Shown: in pieces, positions 36,651 through 51,100 of the stretch
Position numbering within the stretch: the first letter of the stretch is position 1
How the letters are laid out: the number at the start of each line of letters is the position of its first letter
Assembly: GCF_900496995.4 (NCBI RefSeq)
Contig: NC_044010.1
Coordinates: forward strand, 1,550,001 to 1,614,000
Source of the DNA: Aquila chrysaetos chrysaetos
Taxonomy: Eukaryota; Chordata; Aves; Accipitriformes; Accipitridae
DNA: 64,000 bases
Direction: 5' to 3'
Notes under the pieces: generated by a model
What the model was told of the DNA's origin: nothing
The model's database searches: none
Seen by the model: the letters and a program-made list of their open reading frames with translations, nothing else
Program-made: the position numbers and the translations under genes

Positions 36651-39600
36651 AGTTTTATAACATGTCTGGGAACTTTCTTATACTGAGGGACTGATACCTA
36701 TGGAAGGATACCAAGGTATCTGTATATGTGATACCTATAAACTGCTTTGTGAAGCGGTTAATCAGTTGTCGCTGCTGTCATTTCAATACTTGCATGTGAA
36801 ACTTTAAAACCAATGGCTAGTGAGGTGACTGATTTTTCTACTGGAAGTTTTTATAAATAACTTCTGTTATGAACTTGGTTCAGCTTTTTCTTGTAGTGAT
36901 ACTGGTGAACAGAATGATTGGGAATCATTCAAAGTTGTACTGGTAACCAAAGGAAGCTCTTTTTAAAAAAAAAACCACCAAAACCCACCAAAAAATCCTA
37001 CCCAAAACCTAACAAAAACCCCCATATCACCCCATCATTCTTGGTATTACTTGACGTGAAAAACAACAACAAAAAACTAGTGATGAAGAGAACCTGGAAT
37101 GCTTCTGGCTGGCTTTTACCCAGTCCTTTGTTGGCATTGCAGCATTTGATAGCTGCTTGCTGGCCAAAGTAGGCGATGGGAACAGATTATTGACTCAGTC
37201 AAATGCCTAATGGTGACTTTGTGTTTGTTAGTAACACAACATGTGAACCCCAGGTCCTTGGTTTGCTCTGGTTTTTGTACATTTGGAGTCTTTTGGTATA
37301 TTTATTTTGGTTTCTATAAATCACTTGAGCACTAATTTTATTCAGATGGATATGCTATTGGAGTTATGCATAGCTGTTTGCTTGACACGCCCCGTCCCCT
37401 CTTTAGACATAATTTTCTCAGAATAGCATCTGGCCATCACACTACAGTGGGACTAGATCATCCAGTCTACTGCTATTACAAAGAAAAATGAGGCTTGACA
37501 TATTCGTGTCAATTTGGCAAGATGCCTGAATCATTATGCTCAATGAAATATGTGACATTTCAAGTGGTAATGTAACCTGCAGAAACACTTGCAGGAGAAA
37601 CTTAGGGCACTGCAAAGAAAATGCCACCTTTCCTTGGTCTGGGAGGTTCAGATACTGACGCAAGTCACCTGATCAATCGCCAACACAAGATTGCAATTTA
37701 GTCCATTAAGGTATGTCATTTTATTCAAAATTTTTCATACTCTAGAATTTGCTGGTGGTGATCCTGGAAAAATTTTGAGTGCCTTTTGAGTTTGAAAGGA
37801 AAAAACCCAAGGAATTATCTATGCAGCTTCCTTTCATACACTACCAAGTAAACAAACCAACAACCCGTCCGAACTCCAAAGTGGTGTGTATGATTTTTGA
37901 GTAAGTCGTAATTACTTGCTGTTCTTTGCTTCCCTAGCAATTTTGTTTTGAACCTTCATGGGTTCATAGTATGGAATTTTGAGAAGAAAGCAAACTATGT
38001 AATATTGTCTAGTGTTCTAGTAACTAGAAAATATGTGGAAGCATAAAAAAATCAAAGTATTCCTTAAATTTGATACTTAACAAATTCATTTTTCTATCTG
38101 ACTTCTGTTAATAAGAAAAAATTCTGGAAACTGTGCAGACTGCAAGTAGAGTTCTTCCAAGCTGCCTTGAAAAATTGCCTTAAACTGCACCAGCCATAAC
38201 CTTGCCTCACTAGCTTTCAGGTGGGTTCAATAATGCTTAAAATAGAATGCCTTTTGAGATTTAGAAAGCCTTATGTTTACATCAAACTGTTCGAAAACAT
38301 TTGTGGCAGACGGTTTTTGGTGTTATATTTTCAGTTTTTGCTCTACCTCTCCTTTTTATAGAATCGGTTGCTTATTTTTAGCAATTTGACCCTACTGTTT
38401 TCAGTTCAGTGCTCAACAGTTGAAATAAAACAGGGCTGTGAAGGTGGCAAGTGCTGTCCAATGGTCGAGGAGTCTGAGACATCACTATCTTCTCCGCTGT
38501 GTGGAGATGGGAAAGCTGAGAGGGGAGGGAAGGATAGGAGGAGTTGGATGGAAGCATAACCTGGATTTTTTTCTTATGTTCCTTTATGCTGTGTTGTTTT
38601 TCAGATCACAGATAGCCTTTGCCCCAACCTTTCTCCCACAAAGGCTAGATGTGGTCCCGACACACGTTGTGGTGATGGATGGCTAATATGGCCTCATGTT
38701 CTTTTAACCCATTAAGAATAACTGAACTTTAACCTCTGAGAAGCAAGACTAAATAAAAGTCTCCATAAAACTTAAGAAATCCTCAAGTAGGGAAGCTACA
38801 CTAGGCTTTGACAGCCATCTTAAATACCATGGTTTGTGTTCTTTATTTTTTCTCCCATCCCTTCTTTCTGGAATCCAAAACAATGATGACTGAAGGTGAC
38901 ATTTCCTAGTCTGAGTGCTTGATTTTGCAGCATCTTTAGGTTTGGAAAGATCTTCCAACTAATATTAACTTCCATGCATGACCATGGCTGCAAGGATGTG
39001 GCATTTGCTACAGCATTAATCTTCAGAAATAGAGTCTTTCTCTATAAAGTTGCCATGGGTATGCATTTGGCATCTTCTAGCATACACAGAGGTTCTTCAG
39101 GCAGGAGATACACAGCAATTATTTGCTGGCTTGTGCAGAGCGCCTTGCCAGTCAGGCTGTTTACTGAGGATTAGTGTGCTTACCAACTCGATGAGTCCCT
39201 GCTGGCCTGGAAGGTGTAAGGTAGGAAAATATCAACCTCCTTTGATTCTTGGAGTGGGTTGATTCTTGATCTTGCTGAGTCAACATATTCCAACTCCCCT
39301 TTTTTTTTCTCAGATTTTATGCCTTTTGGAGTCAATATTTTTCTCTTGAATTAAGTTGGTGTCTCAGCAATTTCACTCTTTTTCCTACCTTTTGTGGCTT
39401 ACAGCTGTGAAAGTATCCTGTCATAAAGTAACAGTTTGGTTTTGGTGGAGCAGAGCGCAAGGTCACACTGGACTTTGGGTCGTAAAGAGTTGAATCTCTT
39501 GGTTTGGTGATCTTGGGACTGCATGCTTGTTTACTCTGGACCAGTGTGTTTGAAACTATTGGGTCTGAACTTCTCAAAATAAACATGATTTTGTTGCCTA

Positions 39601-40707
39601 CAGCCACTGAAGGAAAGAGTTGTGGGTTGTTTTCTAGTTCCAGTTTCCATTAGTCAAATCAACAATGTTACCTTGTTTGAGTCATCTCTTTCTTAATTAT
39701 GTACTGTTATATTATAGATAACATATTTGTTAGGGAAATGACCTCTTTTACATGAAGGAGGTAAGGAAGTTGCCGTAATCATTTGAGTTAATGAAACAGA
39801 TTTTAATTTAATCTTAGAGGAATCAAACATATGACTACAACTGTCCATGAGCTGCATTTTGTTGCTGGGAATTTAGAAAGTTGACTACAGCAGTGGTGGA
39901 GAAGGAAGAAAATTGACTTTACATGCTGGATGTGTATGTGATTGTATTAAGCAAATTAACAGAAGAAGATAACACAGTGTGTACTATGTACTGTTTATAA
40001 AGCTCTCTGAAAAATCTGAGAGTCTGTTGATGAAGACAATTCAAAGGTCAAATCGCTGAGACATTTTATATCCCAAGCTCTTCGGTTGTTTTAGGTTCAT
40101 GTTCTGGGCTACGGTACTTCTGTGTATTTTCTGTCTTGATCATGTCAAGAGTAGTTTGTGCCCAACTCATCTATTGTTGCATACATCTAAACCCTGTATA
40201 TGTAGTCTGTAAAACATTTTAATATTAAAGTATTTCACTGGTACTGGAAATAGCACTGATAGCTGTTAATCAACATTTCATTGCTTTAGTTTAATCTGTT
40301 AATTTTATTATAGGTTTATGAAAAATTTCCATGATAGTTCTAGATGTATATACTAGATGTACTACTATACTAGAGTTCTAGGTATACATACTACTGAAAC
40401 ATTGCTCGTTTGCTGTATTTTGTTTCACTTCTTGTGTCCTGACAGTATATTTATTGTAGATGCGTATGAACAAAGATCTGCTCAGCAGTTCCGAAAGAAT
40501 GCCAAGTTGTCTTTAACTGACTTAGTTGTAATGTGTAAGAGTATTTTACACATCACAATTTCCTCTTTTATACTTTTTTTTTTTTGCCTTCTGTTGCATT
40601 TACCATTGTGATGCTAACATCCTTGCTTTTTTTTATGGGTCAGTCATTCCTTAGACTACTGTCACGGAGTCACACGCAATCAAATCAAGCAGGTGTTAAA
40701 ACCAGAT

Positions 40708-40713
40708 TTTATT
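40708..40713 (-). terminator. LTR polyadenylation signal
   Basis: AATAAA on the minus strand, downstream of the LTR TATA box and close to the LTR 3' end. It would act only on antisense transcripts. Confidence 0.6.
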
Positions 40714-40980
40714 CTTCAATAAAAGAGGTTGGTTAGAAATCCGATAACATTAGTGAACCACAGGCTCAATGATGTAAGGGGAATTAGTACTACACAGCTG
40801 ACTTAAGAGTTCTTAAGGTTTAGAAATGATGACTCAAAATGTGCATATCACTCACCTAGATGAGGGCTCTCAACCTCAAGGAGTTACCTAGGGCAGCGTC
40901 CTGACCCAAGGGGAGAGTCCCCGGCTGCAGACCCGCTGCTCCAAGGAGGACTGGCTCAACATGCCCTCTGGGGGGGCCCC

Positions 40981-40987
40981 ATTTATA
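40981..40987 (-). promoter_or_regulatory. LTR TATA box
   Basis: TATAAAT on the minus strand within a GGTATAAATGGGGC context. Transcription from it would begin near 40955 and run antisense through intron 1 towards exon 1. Activity cannot be judged from sequence. Confidence 0.6.
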
Positions 40988-41369
40988 CCCTCATCGAATC
41001 TGGCCTGTGGTCATAGATGGTCATTTTAATCCCCGCTGGCCGAGGGTCAGCACTTCTCTGTTCCTGATGCGTGTACCTGCTGACACTAACATGGCATTGC
41101 TGGGCAGTTCAGCTTCCAACCGGTGGCCTCTGGGTTTTTTCCTCTCTTCCATGGCCAGAGAGTTTTCACTTTCTATCAGGGCGGGTGTACCTGCCACAAC
41201 TACGTGCTGGATTTTACTAACCTAGGTGGCTGTCAACGATATTGTTAATTCAGTTGGGAAGACATTGCAGTTGGGAAGGTGTCTTTTTGAGAGTGAACGT
41301 TATCACTCATATTCTCTGCAGTTTGCTCACATATGAGGAAACTCCACTGCATAATTTATGGTAATGATA

Positions 41370-41512
41370 TCTACATCCTTGAAGATATTCAGAAGCTCTC
41401 TGGACATGGTCCTGGGCAACTGGCTCTAGGTGGCCCTGCTTGAGCAGGAGGGTTGGACCAGATGACCTCCAGAGGTTCCTTCCAACCTCAGCATTTCTGT
41501 GATTCCATGATG
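41370..41512 (+). mobile_element. CR1 LINE 3' tail
   Basis: Sense-oriented CR1 3' end of about 140 bp: a GACATGGTCCTGGGCAACTG block, then GAGGGTTGGACCAGATGACC, CCAGAGGTTCCTTCCAACCT and a degraded octamer end TTTCTGTGATTCCATGA. It lies just downstream of the solo LTR. The 5' limit is approximate. Confidence 0.92.
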
Positions 41513-42008
41513 GGAACTGTATTCTCCTCTGAGGCACAGAAAACTGCTTTCCATCTTCATAAGTGTACTGAGCTCACGTAAGTGTGAGCCTTGCATTGTT
41601 ATATTTTTTTGGGAGGGGAGTTACTGATCCAGTGTTGCTCTTCTGGTCTTTTTTACATGGAAAAAACCTCAACACCTAATTATCTGTCTCTTGAATCAAA
41701 ATTGTGTAGTTTATTAGCAGGGTGGATTATTTTAATGTGGAAACTTATTAAAAGCACCTGGAAGGCTAAATAATTTGTCACACAGTTGTCTTTCATCCTC
41801 TGCTTTATTGACAAGATTAAAGAACTTTGGGAGTAATGAGATACAGTTTTGCTCTGTGGAACAGTGCAGATTAGACTGTACGTCATGATTTCCAGGTATT
41901 TTGTTGCTCTATCTTTAGTTACTGTTTTGGCTGATTTGCTAAGTAGAGAGGTATAAAGCTCTGCTGTTCTTTCCTTCTAACCAGTCCCAGTGGTGCTGTA
42001 TGGGAGAA

Positions 42009-42053
42009 GAACTTTTTTTAGAGTATTTTTAGAACTTCTTTTAGAGTATTTCT
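42009..42053 (+). repeat. Imperfect 23-bp tandem duplication
   Basis: Two adjacent units of the form AGAACTT-T(n)-AGAGTATTT, AT-rich and intronic, with a small length difference. No function suggested. Confidence 0.7.
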
Positions 42054-42148
42054 ATTTTAATTAATCCAATATTACTGTTAAAAGTATATCCACACTGCAG
42101 TCTGTGTCCTCTCATATGAAATCCTTTTGACTCACAGTATAAGTGCTC

Positions 42149-42173
42149 TATATATATATATATATATATATAT
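42149..42173 (+). repeat. (TA)12 microsatellite
   Basis: Perfect TA dinucleotide run of about 25 bp in intron 1. Confidence 0.95.
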
Positions 42174-45100
42174 TTGGTTTTTTCCTCTGAAATAAGTAAG
42201 GAGTGTGTTTAACAACGGAACATTGCCTGCGGCTCCTGTCCTGTCTGGGTTTTTCTCACAACTTGTCACAAAATACCTTCTGAAAGCTATTGATATTCTG
42301 AGACCGAGTTAAAATTAATTTTTTTTTTCCGTTGTTGCCCCATAATTCTTCCAGTTTCCGTGAAGCAGGACTACATTTTAAACTGCTGCCACATAGAGGG
42401 AAGGGAGTGCTGGGGAGTGGTGTGATCCTGGCAGTCCTGCAGTGCAAAGAGCTGATCTGTGTGTTTCAGATAAATTAAATGCTGCTCCCATGCCACAGCA
42501 AGGCTAATTGACTAGCACTGTTGCTGTATTAGCCAGGAGGGTTATGCATAACTGTTTCTTGGTGGTGAGAGGAGCAAGTCAAGAGAAATTGCTGTAGATC
42601 TGTGTTTGGACTAAGCTGCACAGCCCTAGTAGTATTGTTCCCCTGTAACGAAGAGCTTATATCGGTCTCGTGGTAGATCCCAGGGTTTTCCTCCTCCTCT
42701 TCCTCTTCAATCTCTTTGCCATACAACATTTTAGTGTATGGCTTACGGTACCTTGCATGTTGACTACCATTCTTATTTTAAACGCACTGATATACAGGTA
42801 TCAATTTACCATATAGCTATATAGTAACAATTATAGGTGGAGGAGGAAGATAAATCTGAGCAGTACGCCTGAACTTCCAATACGATATTTAAAGCACTCT
42901 TGCTTCTGGGATGTGCAAAGCAACTCTGGCTGGGCAAGTTAAAATAGCATTATGGAAATGTGGTAGCTTCCATCAACAGAACATCTGTGTGAGGGTAGTC
43001 ACTTCGTTAGAGCTCTGTAGGACCTGCCAGGGGGTTTCCCGTGCAAAGAAGTCTAGTACCATCTGCTTACCTGAAAGTTTGCCATCTCTGAGTCTACATT
43101 ATACACTATTTGCTACTTTCACTTTGCAATAGCCTTTCTCTCTTTATGTGTATTTTTGCTGTCAATTTATTTTATATTTGAACAATTGAGAGTTTTGGGG
43201 CTAAGACTGTACTAATATCATGGCTATTGCTTTAAATTGCTAACTTTCTCCAGCTGTTTTTCTTCAGTCGGTGAGAGTCTTGTGGTTTACTGCTGGAGAT
43301 CAGGCTGTGCAGAAGACTCATGGTATAAAAGGAGGGAGCTACCATACTTCCTGTGGTACCCCTTGTGAACACAGACATCAGGAAGAGGACATTGCTTCAG
43401 TTAATATAATTCTCATTTTTCCAGTATAGGGGGTGGAAAAGGGAAAAAAGTACCTGATTAGGAACAGGAATCTGGAGGGGGAAATTGAGCCAGGGCCTTG
43501 GTCGTGGTGAGGAGCAGCAATTAATTTGTTTCTTTGGAACCTGGAGATGGGAACTGCACACAGAGCAAAATAAAAGGGGGTGGGATGACTGTGAAATAGT
43601 GCCTTTTGCTTTCTGTCCCTTTTTCCCTAAGTAGAAAAAGATCAACGTTGTTTGTCTGAGGTATAAGAAGAAACATTGGCTGAGTGAACTATCAAAGACT
43701 AATCAGAGTGGCCTTGGGGAGAGGAGACACTTGAAGCAAGCTGGTGCTCAATAAGGCATAAATAAAATTTGGGATGGTGGGGAGTGACTCTTATCTGATG
43801 GAGGAAGCAGTATCATTGGGATAAACTAGAGGAGAGGAAACCATATGGCTGAGTTGAGGGGATAGACGTGATGGTAGGGGAGGGAATGACTGTGGGTAAT
43901 GGCCATGTGAGTTTGTATGCAGAAAACATGGTCCTTGTAGCTTGGGCTCTAATTTAACATCCCTAAACATGCAGGTCTCTAACACCTGACGTTCATGTCC
44001 TGTTCTGCTGTGTCCCCAGCCATTTAATCTTGCCTATATCCTTGCCCCAACAGCAGTGTTTGGGCAGTCAGCCAGTTAGGAGACCTGATTTGGCCTGAAA
44101 TGATCAGTGATTTTTTCAGCTGGCTCAGCTCACCACTGGCTGACTGGCTTGTTGCCTGGTCTCCTGAGTACCGGCATAAGGAGCAAGGGAGCTTGCTTTT
44201 GCAGGGCAACTAAAGCCCTGAAACTTAAAAGAATGATTTGCACACAGATGGTGACCAATACAAGGAATATAGACTTAAAATATCCTTTATTATGTAAACC
44301 AATATTCCAGCTATTATTGTTGATCATATTAATGCTGTGGTCATACACAACCAATCTTTAACCAAATAAATCAGCAGCATGTGTGGACATACAAGCATCT
44401 TTCACATGCTAGTTGACTTGTTTCTACAGAACCACTAATTTTCCAGCCATCAGTGACCCACTGCAGCAACACCAGGGAGGCTGGTGTTCCTGTGCGCTGT
44501 CTGGCTGGTGATCAGGAGAGGGGACCCGTGCTGATGGTGGGCAACTCTTACTCATCCAGGGATATTCTCTTACCAGTCCACGCAGGTGGACTTCTCTGCC
44601 TGGGGCAGACAGTGAAGGCAGTGTCACCTCCTCTCCAACTGGAAGTTGAGTCTGCAGATGGGTCTCCTCTGAGTTTGTCAGAAGAACTTCCCAAAGCTTA
44701 ACCTGCCACGGCTTGTGCTTGCATTGGTGATCTCTGCTCTAGATGGTGTGTGGGCTGTCCAGTCAGTTTGTTTATCTCACCATGGTTTCATCCAGTTGTC
44801 CTCAGTTTCCAGCAGATCCTTGCCTTATTACTGTTGGCTTTGACTGTTTACCTCGGAGCTCAACAAGAAATAAAATTTAACTGTAATACCAGTCACCTTA
44901 AAGCTACAATTTACACATTTGTCTCTGGCAGGCTCTGTTAAGGGAATGCTGTGTGGACTAATCTGTAGAGAGAAGATTGCTCCTGCTTCTTTACCCATGG
45001 TACCTTTGGGTGTCATCTGACCCCACCATCAGCTAATTCAGGGACCTAAGTCCATGCAAAAAAGCTCAGAACAAACAAATGCCCAGGAGAGCACCACGAA

Positions 45101-48100
45101 GCCCCCAGATAGTCTAACTGTGTTAAGAGCCTCAATCAGTTCACCAGCCACTGGCAAGTGCCAGAGCTGGTGCAAGGCTGAGTGGGACCTTTCACTTGGC
45201 AGTAGCTAGGTATTAATCAGCTTAAATATAATGTGAAACTGTAGCTGGAGTCTTCTTTTTCCTGCTGCAAGCTGATATGTGTGAAACCCTGTCAAGGTAT
45301 TTTTCTGTTCCTCTGTTTTTGACCTACATAGTAACTGATAGCAGGAGTCTGTCATCCTCTATGAGTGCAAATGGTGGAGTCTCTTATGGGTGTAAATCTC
45401 CAACCTTAACCATTTTGTATCACTAGGACATTAAAGTGATTTTCATAATTTTTAGTGATTGCTGCTTCTTAGTTTCCTTAAACAACCCCTACCCCCAAAC
45501 ACAATTCTATACAGCAAAAGTTTTTTGGCACACTGTTTTTCTTTTGTAGTGTCCCAAGCTCTGTTCTTCAGGTTACTTACTTGACACTTTCAAAAGTCAG
45601 CCTAATATTACTGCTCACAGTAATATTTTTTTCTGATTGTTATTTGAAACTAAATGAAACTTTGAAGCTCTGTTCTTAACAAAATAAAATCAAGTTAATT
45701 ATAAAAGTGGGTTAACAGAGGTGTTCGCTTTTTAATTGTGTTGCTTGAAAAGTCGTCTTGGTCTGTTTTATGGTTTGCTTGGTCTTTTTTTCAAAACAAG
45801 AGTAGATCAGGGGTTATCTTCTTTCTACTGTTGTTCTTCCTGGACTCACATGTTTAGTGTGGGTGTTTTGGTGGTTTTTTGGGGGGAGCAAATTCTTTTC
45901 AAGTATGTCCCCTCTTGTTCTTTTATTTTAGAACAAGCTTATAATGTCTACATGGAATGTCGCAGAAGCATCATCTGTCCTACCACATGTGGAGAGTGAG
46001 GCTATCCTGGTATATTAAGTATTTAATATGTTTATATTTAGCACTTCCCATTGCAAGGAATTAATGCAGCTTTCTCTGTGACATTCTTACATAGTGATTT
46101 CAGCAAGCCTTTGATATGTGCTGGAGAAAAGTTTTCAAGCTACATCTTGTGAAGGTAAACAGCTAAAGTCCTGTTTCTCTTGCTTAAATGTTCTCTCATA
46201 TATTGCTGTTTCTCTACCACAGGTGAAATGTTAGAAAACTCTTTGTAGCTTATTAGCCAAACTAATATCACATGTTCTGTTACTGAGCTAAACTATCTGG
46301 ACGAGAGCATGCTATAATCAATAGATGTGCTAAGAAATTCCTTTTCTTTACCATGTGGGTATGCAGAAGGAAAAGGAATTTCTCAGCTGGTTAAAGCTCC
46401 TAGTTAAAACTTATTTGGTTTCTGGAGGCTATTTGGGTCCTTTCAGTGACTCCTGAAGATTTTCTGCATGCCTCCAGGAACCTTTTTTCCTCTTCTGGGA
46501 GTATCATGTGTGAAAGGGGGATTTGTAATTCTGGGGCAAAGAAGATCAGGAAAGAAGGGAGAGCAAGGATGCTGTGTGTGATGCACATATCTGACTGGCG
46601 TTCCGTTGTTGTCGCTTCATTCTTGTTTCTGTCCCCATCCCCTCCCAAAATTCCTGGACAAATGTAAGGTTATGAACCCAGCATTCTGTCTTGGCACAAC
46701 TCTCACGCAATGTAGCTAGTGCAGAGGGTGAAGGAGTAGCAAGTCAGCACTGTAGTGCTGAAGACATAGTGCAAGTTTCCCTAGAGCATATACTGAAAGA
46801 GTTGCTGGTGTTGTGCAAAAAGGAACCCATGATTCATTTTCTTTAGGTAAAAAATTATCTAAGAATTATATTTTTGAAAAACCAAAACTTTTCATTCCAG
46901 AGAATGTTAAAATGTTAAGTAGTGTATGAAGTGCCAGTTCTGCACTTGCACATGCACCTTTAATATGGCTCTTCATGTGTTCAAAAGGGTGAGAATTAAG
47001 GTGTAACAGAAACCAGTAATCTCACTGGTTTTCAGGTGTTTGAATCTATAAAACTAGCCACCTAAGTCCGGCTAGCTTCAGGATTCTGTTTAATATTGGG
47101 CAGCTTAAGTAGGACTGTGGTTTTCCGGGGAAAAAGTTGCTATCAATGCAGGTTTGTTTTTATCATTGTGAAAAATGAGTGTTTACAAATATTTAATTTT
47201 GTGTAGAATAAAGAAGAACAACTTTTGTAAAGATTGTAGCATGATGACCTGTGAGAAAGATGAGCTTTGAGTGGTATGGAAAATACAGTAATGCTTCAGA
47301 CTCTGCAGCAACTTTTGTGATATATGCCAAATCGTAGAATGCACCACTCTTATTTTCCTTCCTGGCTTGTGTTGGTGGGTTTGTCTCTTTGGGTTTGTTT
47401 TCCTATTGGAAACTTAGTTTTTGGCAGTAGTAGCAGACTGGACATAATATTTAAGAGCTTGCTGCTGTGTAATGGGAGTGCTCTGGTTCCTTTTATTTCT
47501 GCTTGAGCATATGCTTCAGTATCTGATCTGTGCCATCAGCATCAGCAGGACTGCTTTGTCCTATATCTAAATGTGCTTATTTGTAAGATGCCGCCTTTAA
47601 TAGGAAGCAGAGATGATGCATTGCTCTTGCGTGAGAACCCAGTTCATTGCTTTCTCAGTATCACAGGACCAGCTATATATTATTCTTCCGTGATCAAACT
47701 GTCTTTTATAGCAATAAATAATATAGTATGCAAGATGTTTGTCCATACTGTCCTAGACTTGACTGTGGAGAGTAGAGTGTAAATACATTGCTACATATAT
47801 ATTTAAACTTGTACAACAGCAGTGTTTTCAGCAACCTAGAGTGATACCTGGATACCTAGAGTGGTTTGTAGTAGAAAATTCTGTGTTTTGACATTGTTAA
47901 TTGTAGTAGGCTTCTGCAATTTTGAATTAAAATTATCCTACTAGTGTTTGGTGCTGTTTGAATACCACATCAAAATAAACTCTCTATTTCCAGTTTGTTC
48001 TTACTATCTTGCTAATTTCTAACTTTTTATCCTACCCAGTTCTCTTGTTCGATATTGATTTCTTTTTCTGTTTTTTATTCCTATAGTCTATATATATTTT

Positions 48101-51100
48101 TCACTCCTGCTTCTTGTAAAGTTCTTCCATCTTCATTACTAAGAAAAAAAAAAAAAATCTGTCTCATTGGGGTACTAATTGGAAAGGAAGATATGATGCT
48201 CCAGTCAGTATGGTGCTGGGAGACAGGAACCTATTTTAAATGCTTTTACACAGGGCCAGTAGCAACATTCTTCTTATTCAGGCTTCCTGATAAAACATGA
48301 AGAGATCTTAAATTTCATAAACTTTTAGTAAGCCTTAGGTTTTTCAGTGTCCTTTTCTAGAAGTAAGATTGATTCCTAAAAAAAAAAATAATTTTTTTTC
48401 CTCTATATTAGCATTGTAAGTGCTTTGACAATCAAATTTAAGACCTTGTTCTGCAGAGGCTTAATATTCTGCACAGAAGTAATTAGCTGCAGCTGTTAAA
48501 TGAAGTTTCTTTAATCAGCAAAAATTCTGAAATAATGCCTGCTTTTGATTATATGTTAGTGCTGTGAGGCAAATGTAATTGTATTCTCTTTTACATCGTA
48601 TAAGCAGAAAGGATCTAAATGAGATGTGTTTGATAGAGCTGTAGTGATTGAAAGCTCAACATTGTTGAACTTCATGCATCTATCGCTTTTCCTAACGAAG
48701 TGTTTTCATACCTGAATGACATTAAGACACTAAAAACTGAATGAGTTTGCTTATATGTAGTTGAAAACTTGTGTAAAGTGTTATGTGTAATTTATATTTT
48801 TATTTGCTCCTTACTAATGAAAGTTGCATTCGTTGCTGTTGTAGTCTTAAAGTATCATATTTCTTCCTGAAATAGTTGATCTGCTTCTTCTGAAAATCTG
48901 TTTCAGCTGATACTGTAACTACAAAACTAAGAAATTTCACGTGAGCTTAAAATGCTTACGTAGTCTCTAGTGACCCTTCTTAGCGTTGACAAATGCCTGG
49001 CTGCTAATATGAATGCAACTGTTCGAGTGTTTGCAGAAAGCCTCTACCTTTCCTCCATAGTAAAACTGAAGTTGACTATACTAGCTATGACAGTGCTTGC
49101 AGGTCCCAAGAAAGCCATTAACTTGAGCTTGGCACCCTCCTTTTCTGAGCTGACACTTGGGATTACATGGCTGCTGTAGACAAAGGTGAGGAACACATTC
49201 CTTTGCTAATGGTCACAGCACTTGACAAAATCTCAAGATAAATTTTCCCAATTCTGCTCATGTTAACATTCATAACACGGAAGCAAATAATTCCTGAAGG
49301 ATGACCCCTTGCCTGCATGTCTTTTTTTTTTTTTCTTCAGAAGTTACACATATTCTACATTTGATAGTGGAATCTGTACTGTTTTGTTCTGAACTGGAAG
49401 CTATGTTTTGTACTTTTTATTATTGTTGTAAAAGAAAACAAGAGATGTCTTATATGCTAATGTACTTTGTTAATGAAGTATTTAATTGGGTGTATTACCT
49501 TATGATGATTTATGAAGATTCTGGGTACATTCCAAAATCTTATAAAAGATACCTAATAATACTAAGGAATTTTTTGGCTTGTAGTTTTGCGGAGGGCTTG
49601 GTCTTCATGCATAAGGGATGTGCTTCAAGTCTTCACTCCCTTCTGCAAGTTCTGTGTTCCCATTCAATCTGTGTTTTTGAAATTCTCTCTAAATATATTC
49701 CCCAAGGGTTTCACTTGTCCTCATTGCAGAGCTGCTTCCAAAGGCCCTGCCTAAATTACAAGACAAAGGAAAACAATTGGGTAGAGACAGATACAGGAGT
49801 AACAAGCAGCAGTGGCCTTTAATGATTAGCATGGAAATCTGTGAATTAACATATCTGACATCTAGAAGTGGCCATGTTTTCTTTCTGTTGTGCCTAGAAA
49901 AACACATACAATGAATTGCAGGTTTTGCAGGAAAAAAAATACTGAAAGGCAATGTAAGGTTGCAAGTAGTTAAGTGGATTGGCTTCCTAACAGAATTGCT
50001 GGATGAACAGAACAAGATCCAGCTCTGAGGGCTTCTAACTGTATGGGTTAAGAAAGACTGCATTTAAAATATGTGGAAGTTAAGCAGAAAAATTTAGGTG
50101 TAGTCACGTTCTAGGAAATGGGAAGAATGCCCAGACACTGGCAATCTGGGCAATGGAGAAGTTTCCACTGCTGAACAAAAGATGTGGGAGGAAGATTAAA
50201 AGTTAAGTTACAGTTCATTTTGCTTGAAGGTGACACCCAGCTATCTACAAAGAAATGTCAGAGACTGAGGTTTTGGTTTAGACAAGAGAGCAGATCTGAA
50301 ATAGGATCTGTGAGGTGCCGTCATAGACATGAGAGTTTTTTGAGAGCAGTGACGAAGGTGGCTGAAGGCCCAGATTTGTGGTCTAAGACTTGGCAGCAAA
50401 AGGGATCAATTAGGGACATCATTATTGCACGTAAGCGGAAGGAAATTTTGTTTGGAGGAGGTCTACGTGGAATTTAAGAGGGGGTATTTAGGATTAAAGG
50501 AGAGTGCCTGTGTCAGTGAGTTAATTCTCTCCTCTCCCTAGCGTGGCCTGAAGAAGTTGAATGATGCAAGTGAGGAGGACTGGTGTTCAGAGTGGCAGCC
50601 GTGCCTTTCTAGAAGACCAAGGAAGCAAGCTAGCAGAGCCCCGAGTTGGTACAAATAATAGTAAAGGAAGGCAGGAAACAGGAACCTGAAAAAGGTCAAA
50701 GGGAAGTGTGATGGCAAAAGGAAAAACTTCTGAAACTTGATGGAGAGGGATAAGAGGACTTGGATAAGGAGTCTGTCTCATGTTCCTTGTGTTTGAGGAG
50801 CAGTACTCATGTCATATGCAAATCTAACCACTTGCTAGAAATAAATTCCACTGTCACCTTTGTCTAAAAGAAACCACTCAAGGAATCTGCAATTTGGGTT
50901 AATTTTCTGGACAATGAGGGGCAGTATATATATCTCCAGTGTCCTTGTGTGTCATGAATGTTTCTTCCCCAATACTAGGAGAACATGATGGGGTTGTAAT
51001 ATGTGTGGATGTTATAAAATCGTGTATGCTGCAAGACTGGAAGGAAAAGCAACTTTTGTAGTTCACATGTGAAATGTTTTTTAGGCACTGACTCCCAAAG

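Larger units (their letters stand above)
40660..41198 (-). mobile_element. Solo LTR of an ERVL-like endogenous retrovirus
   Basis: A 539-bp LTR, antisense to MAN1A2. It starts TGTCACGG and ends CTGCCACA on the + strand (TG...CA), and is flanked by perfect 5-bp target duplications, ACTAC at 40655-40659 and 41199-41203. Read on the minus strand it has a TATA box about 210 bp in and an AATAAA signal about 50 bp from its 3' end, the expected U3-R-U5 order. A 5-bp duplication is typical of class III (ERVL-type) elements. No internal retroviral sequence or second LTR is present, so it arose by LTR-LTR recombination. GC-rich relative to its surroundings. Confidence 0.9.

Noticed and set aside
41007..41225. 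A 72-codon + strand frame
   Set aside because: It lies almost wholly within the solo LTR, on the opposite strand, and has no retroviral or cellular similarity.
49301..49822. A 173-codon + strand frame, the longest in intron 1
   Set aside because: It starts in a T-run and its translation is cysteine-, phenylalanine- and tyrosine-rich as expected of AT-rich non-coding DNA. No domain and no good flanking splice sites were seen.
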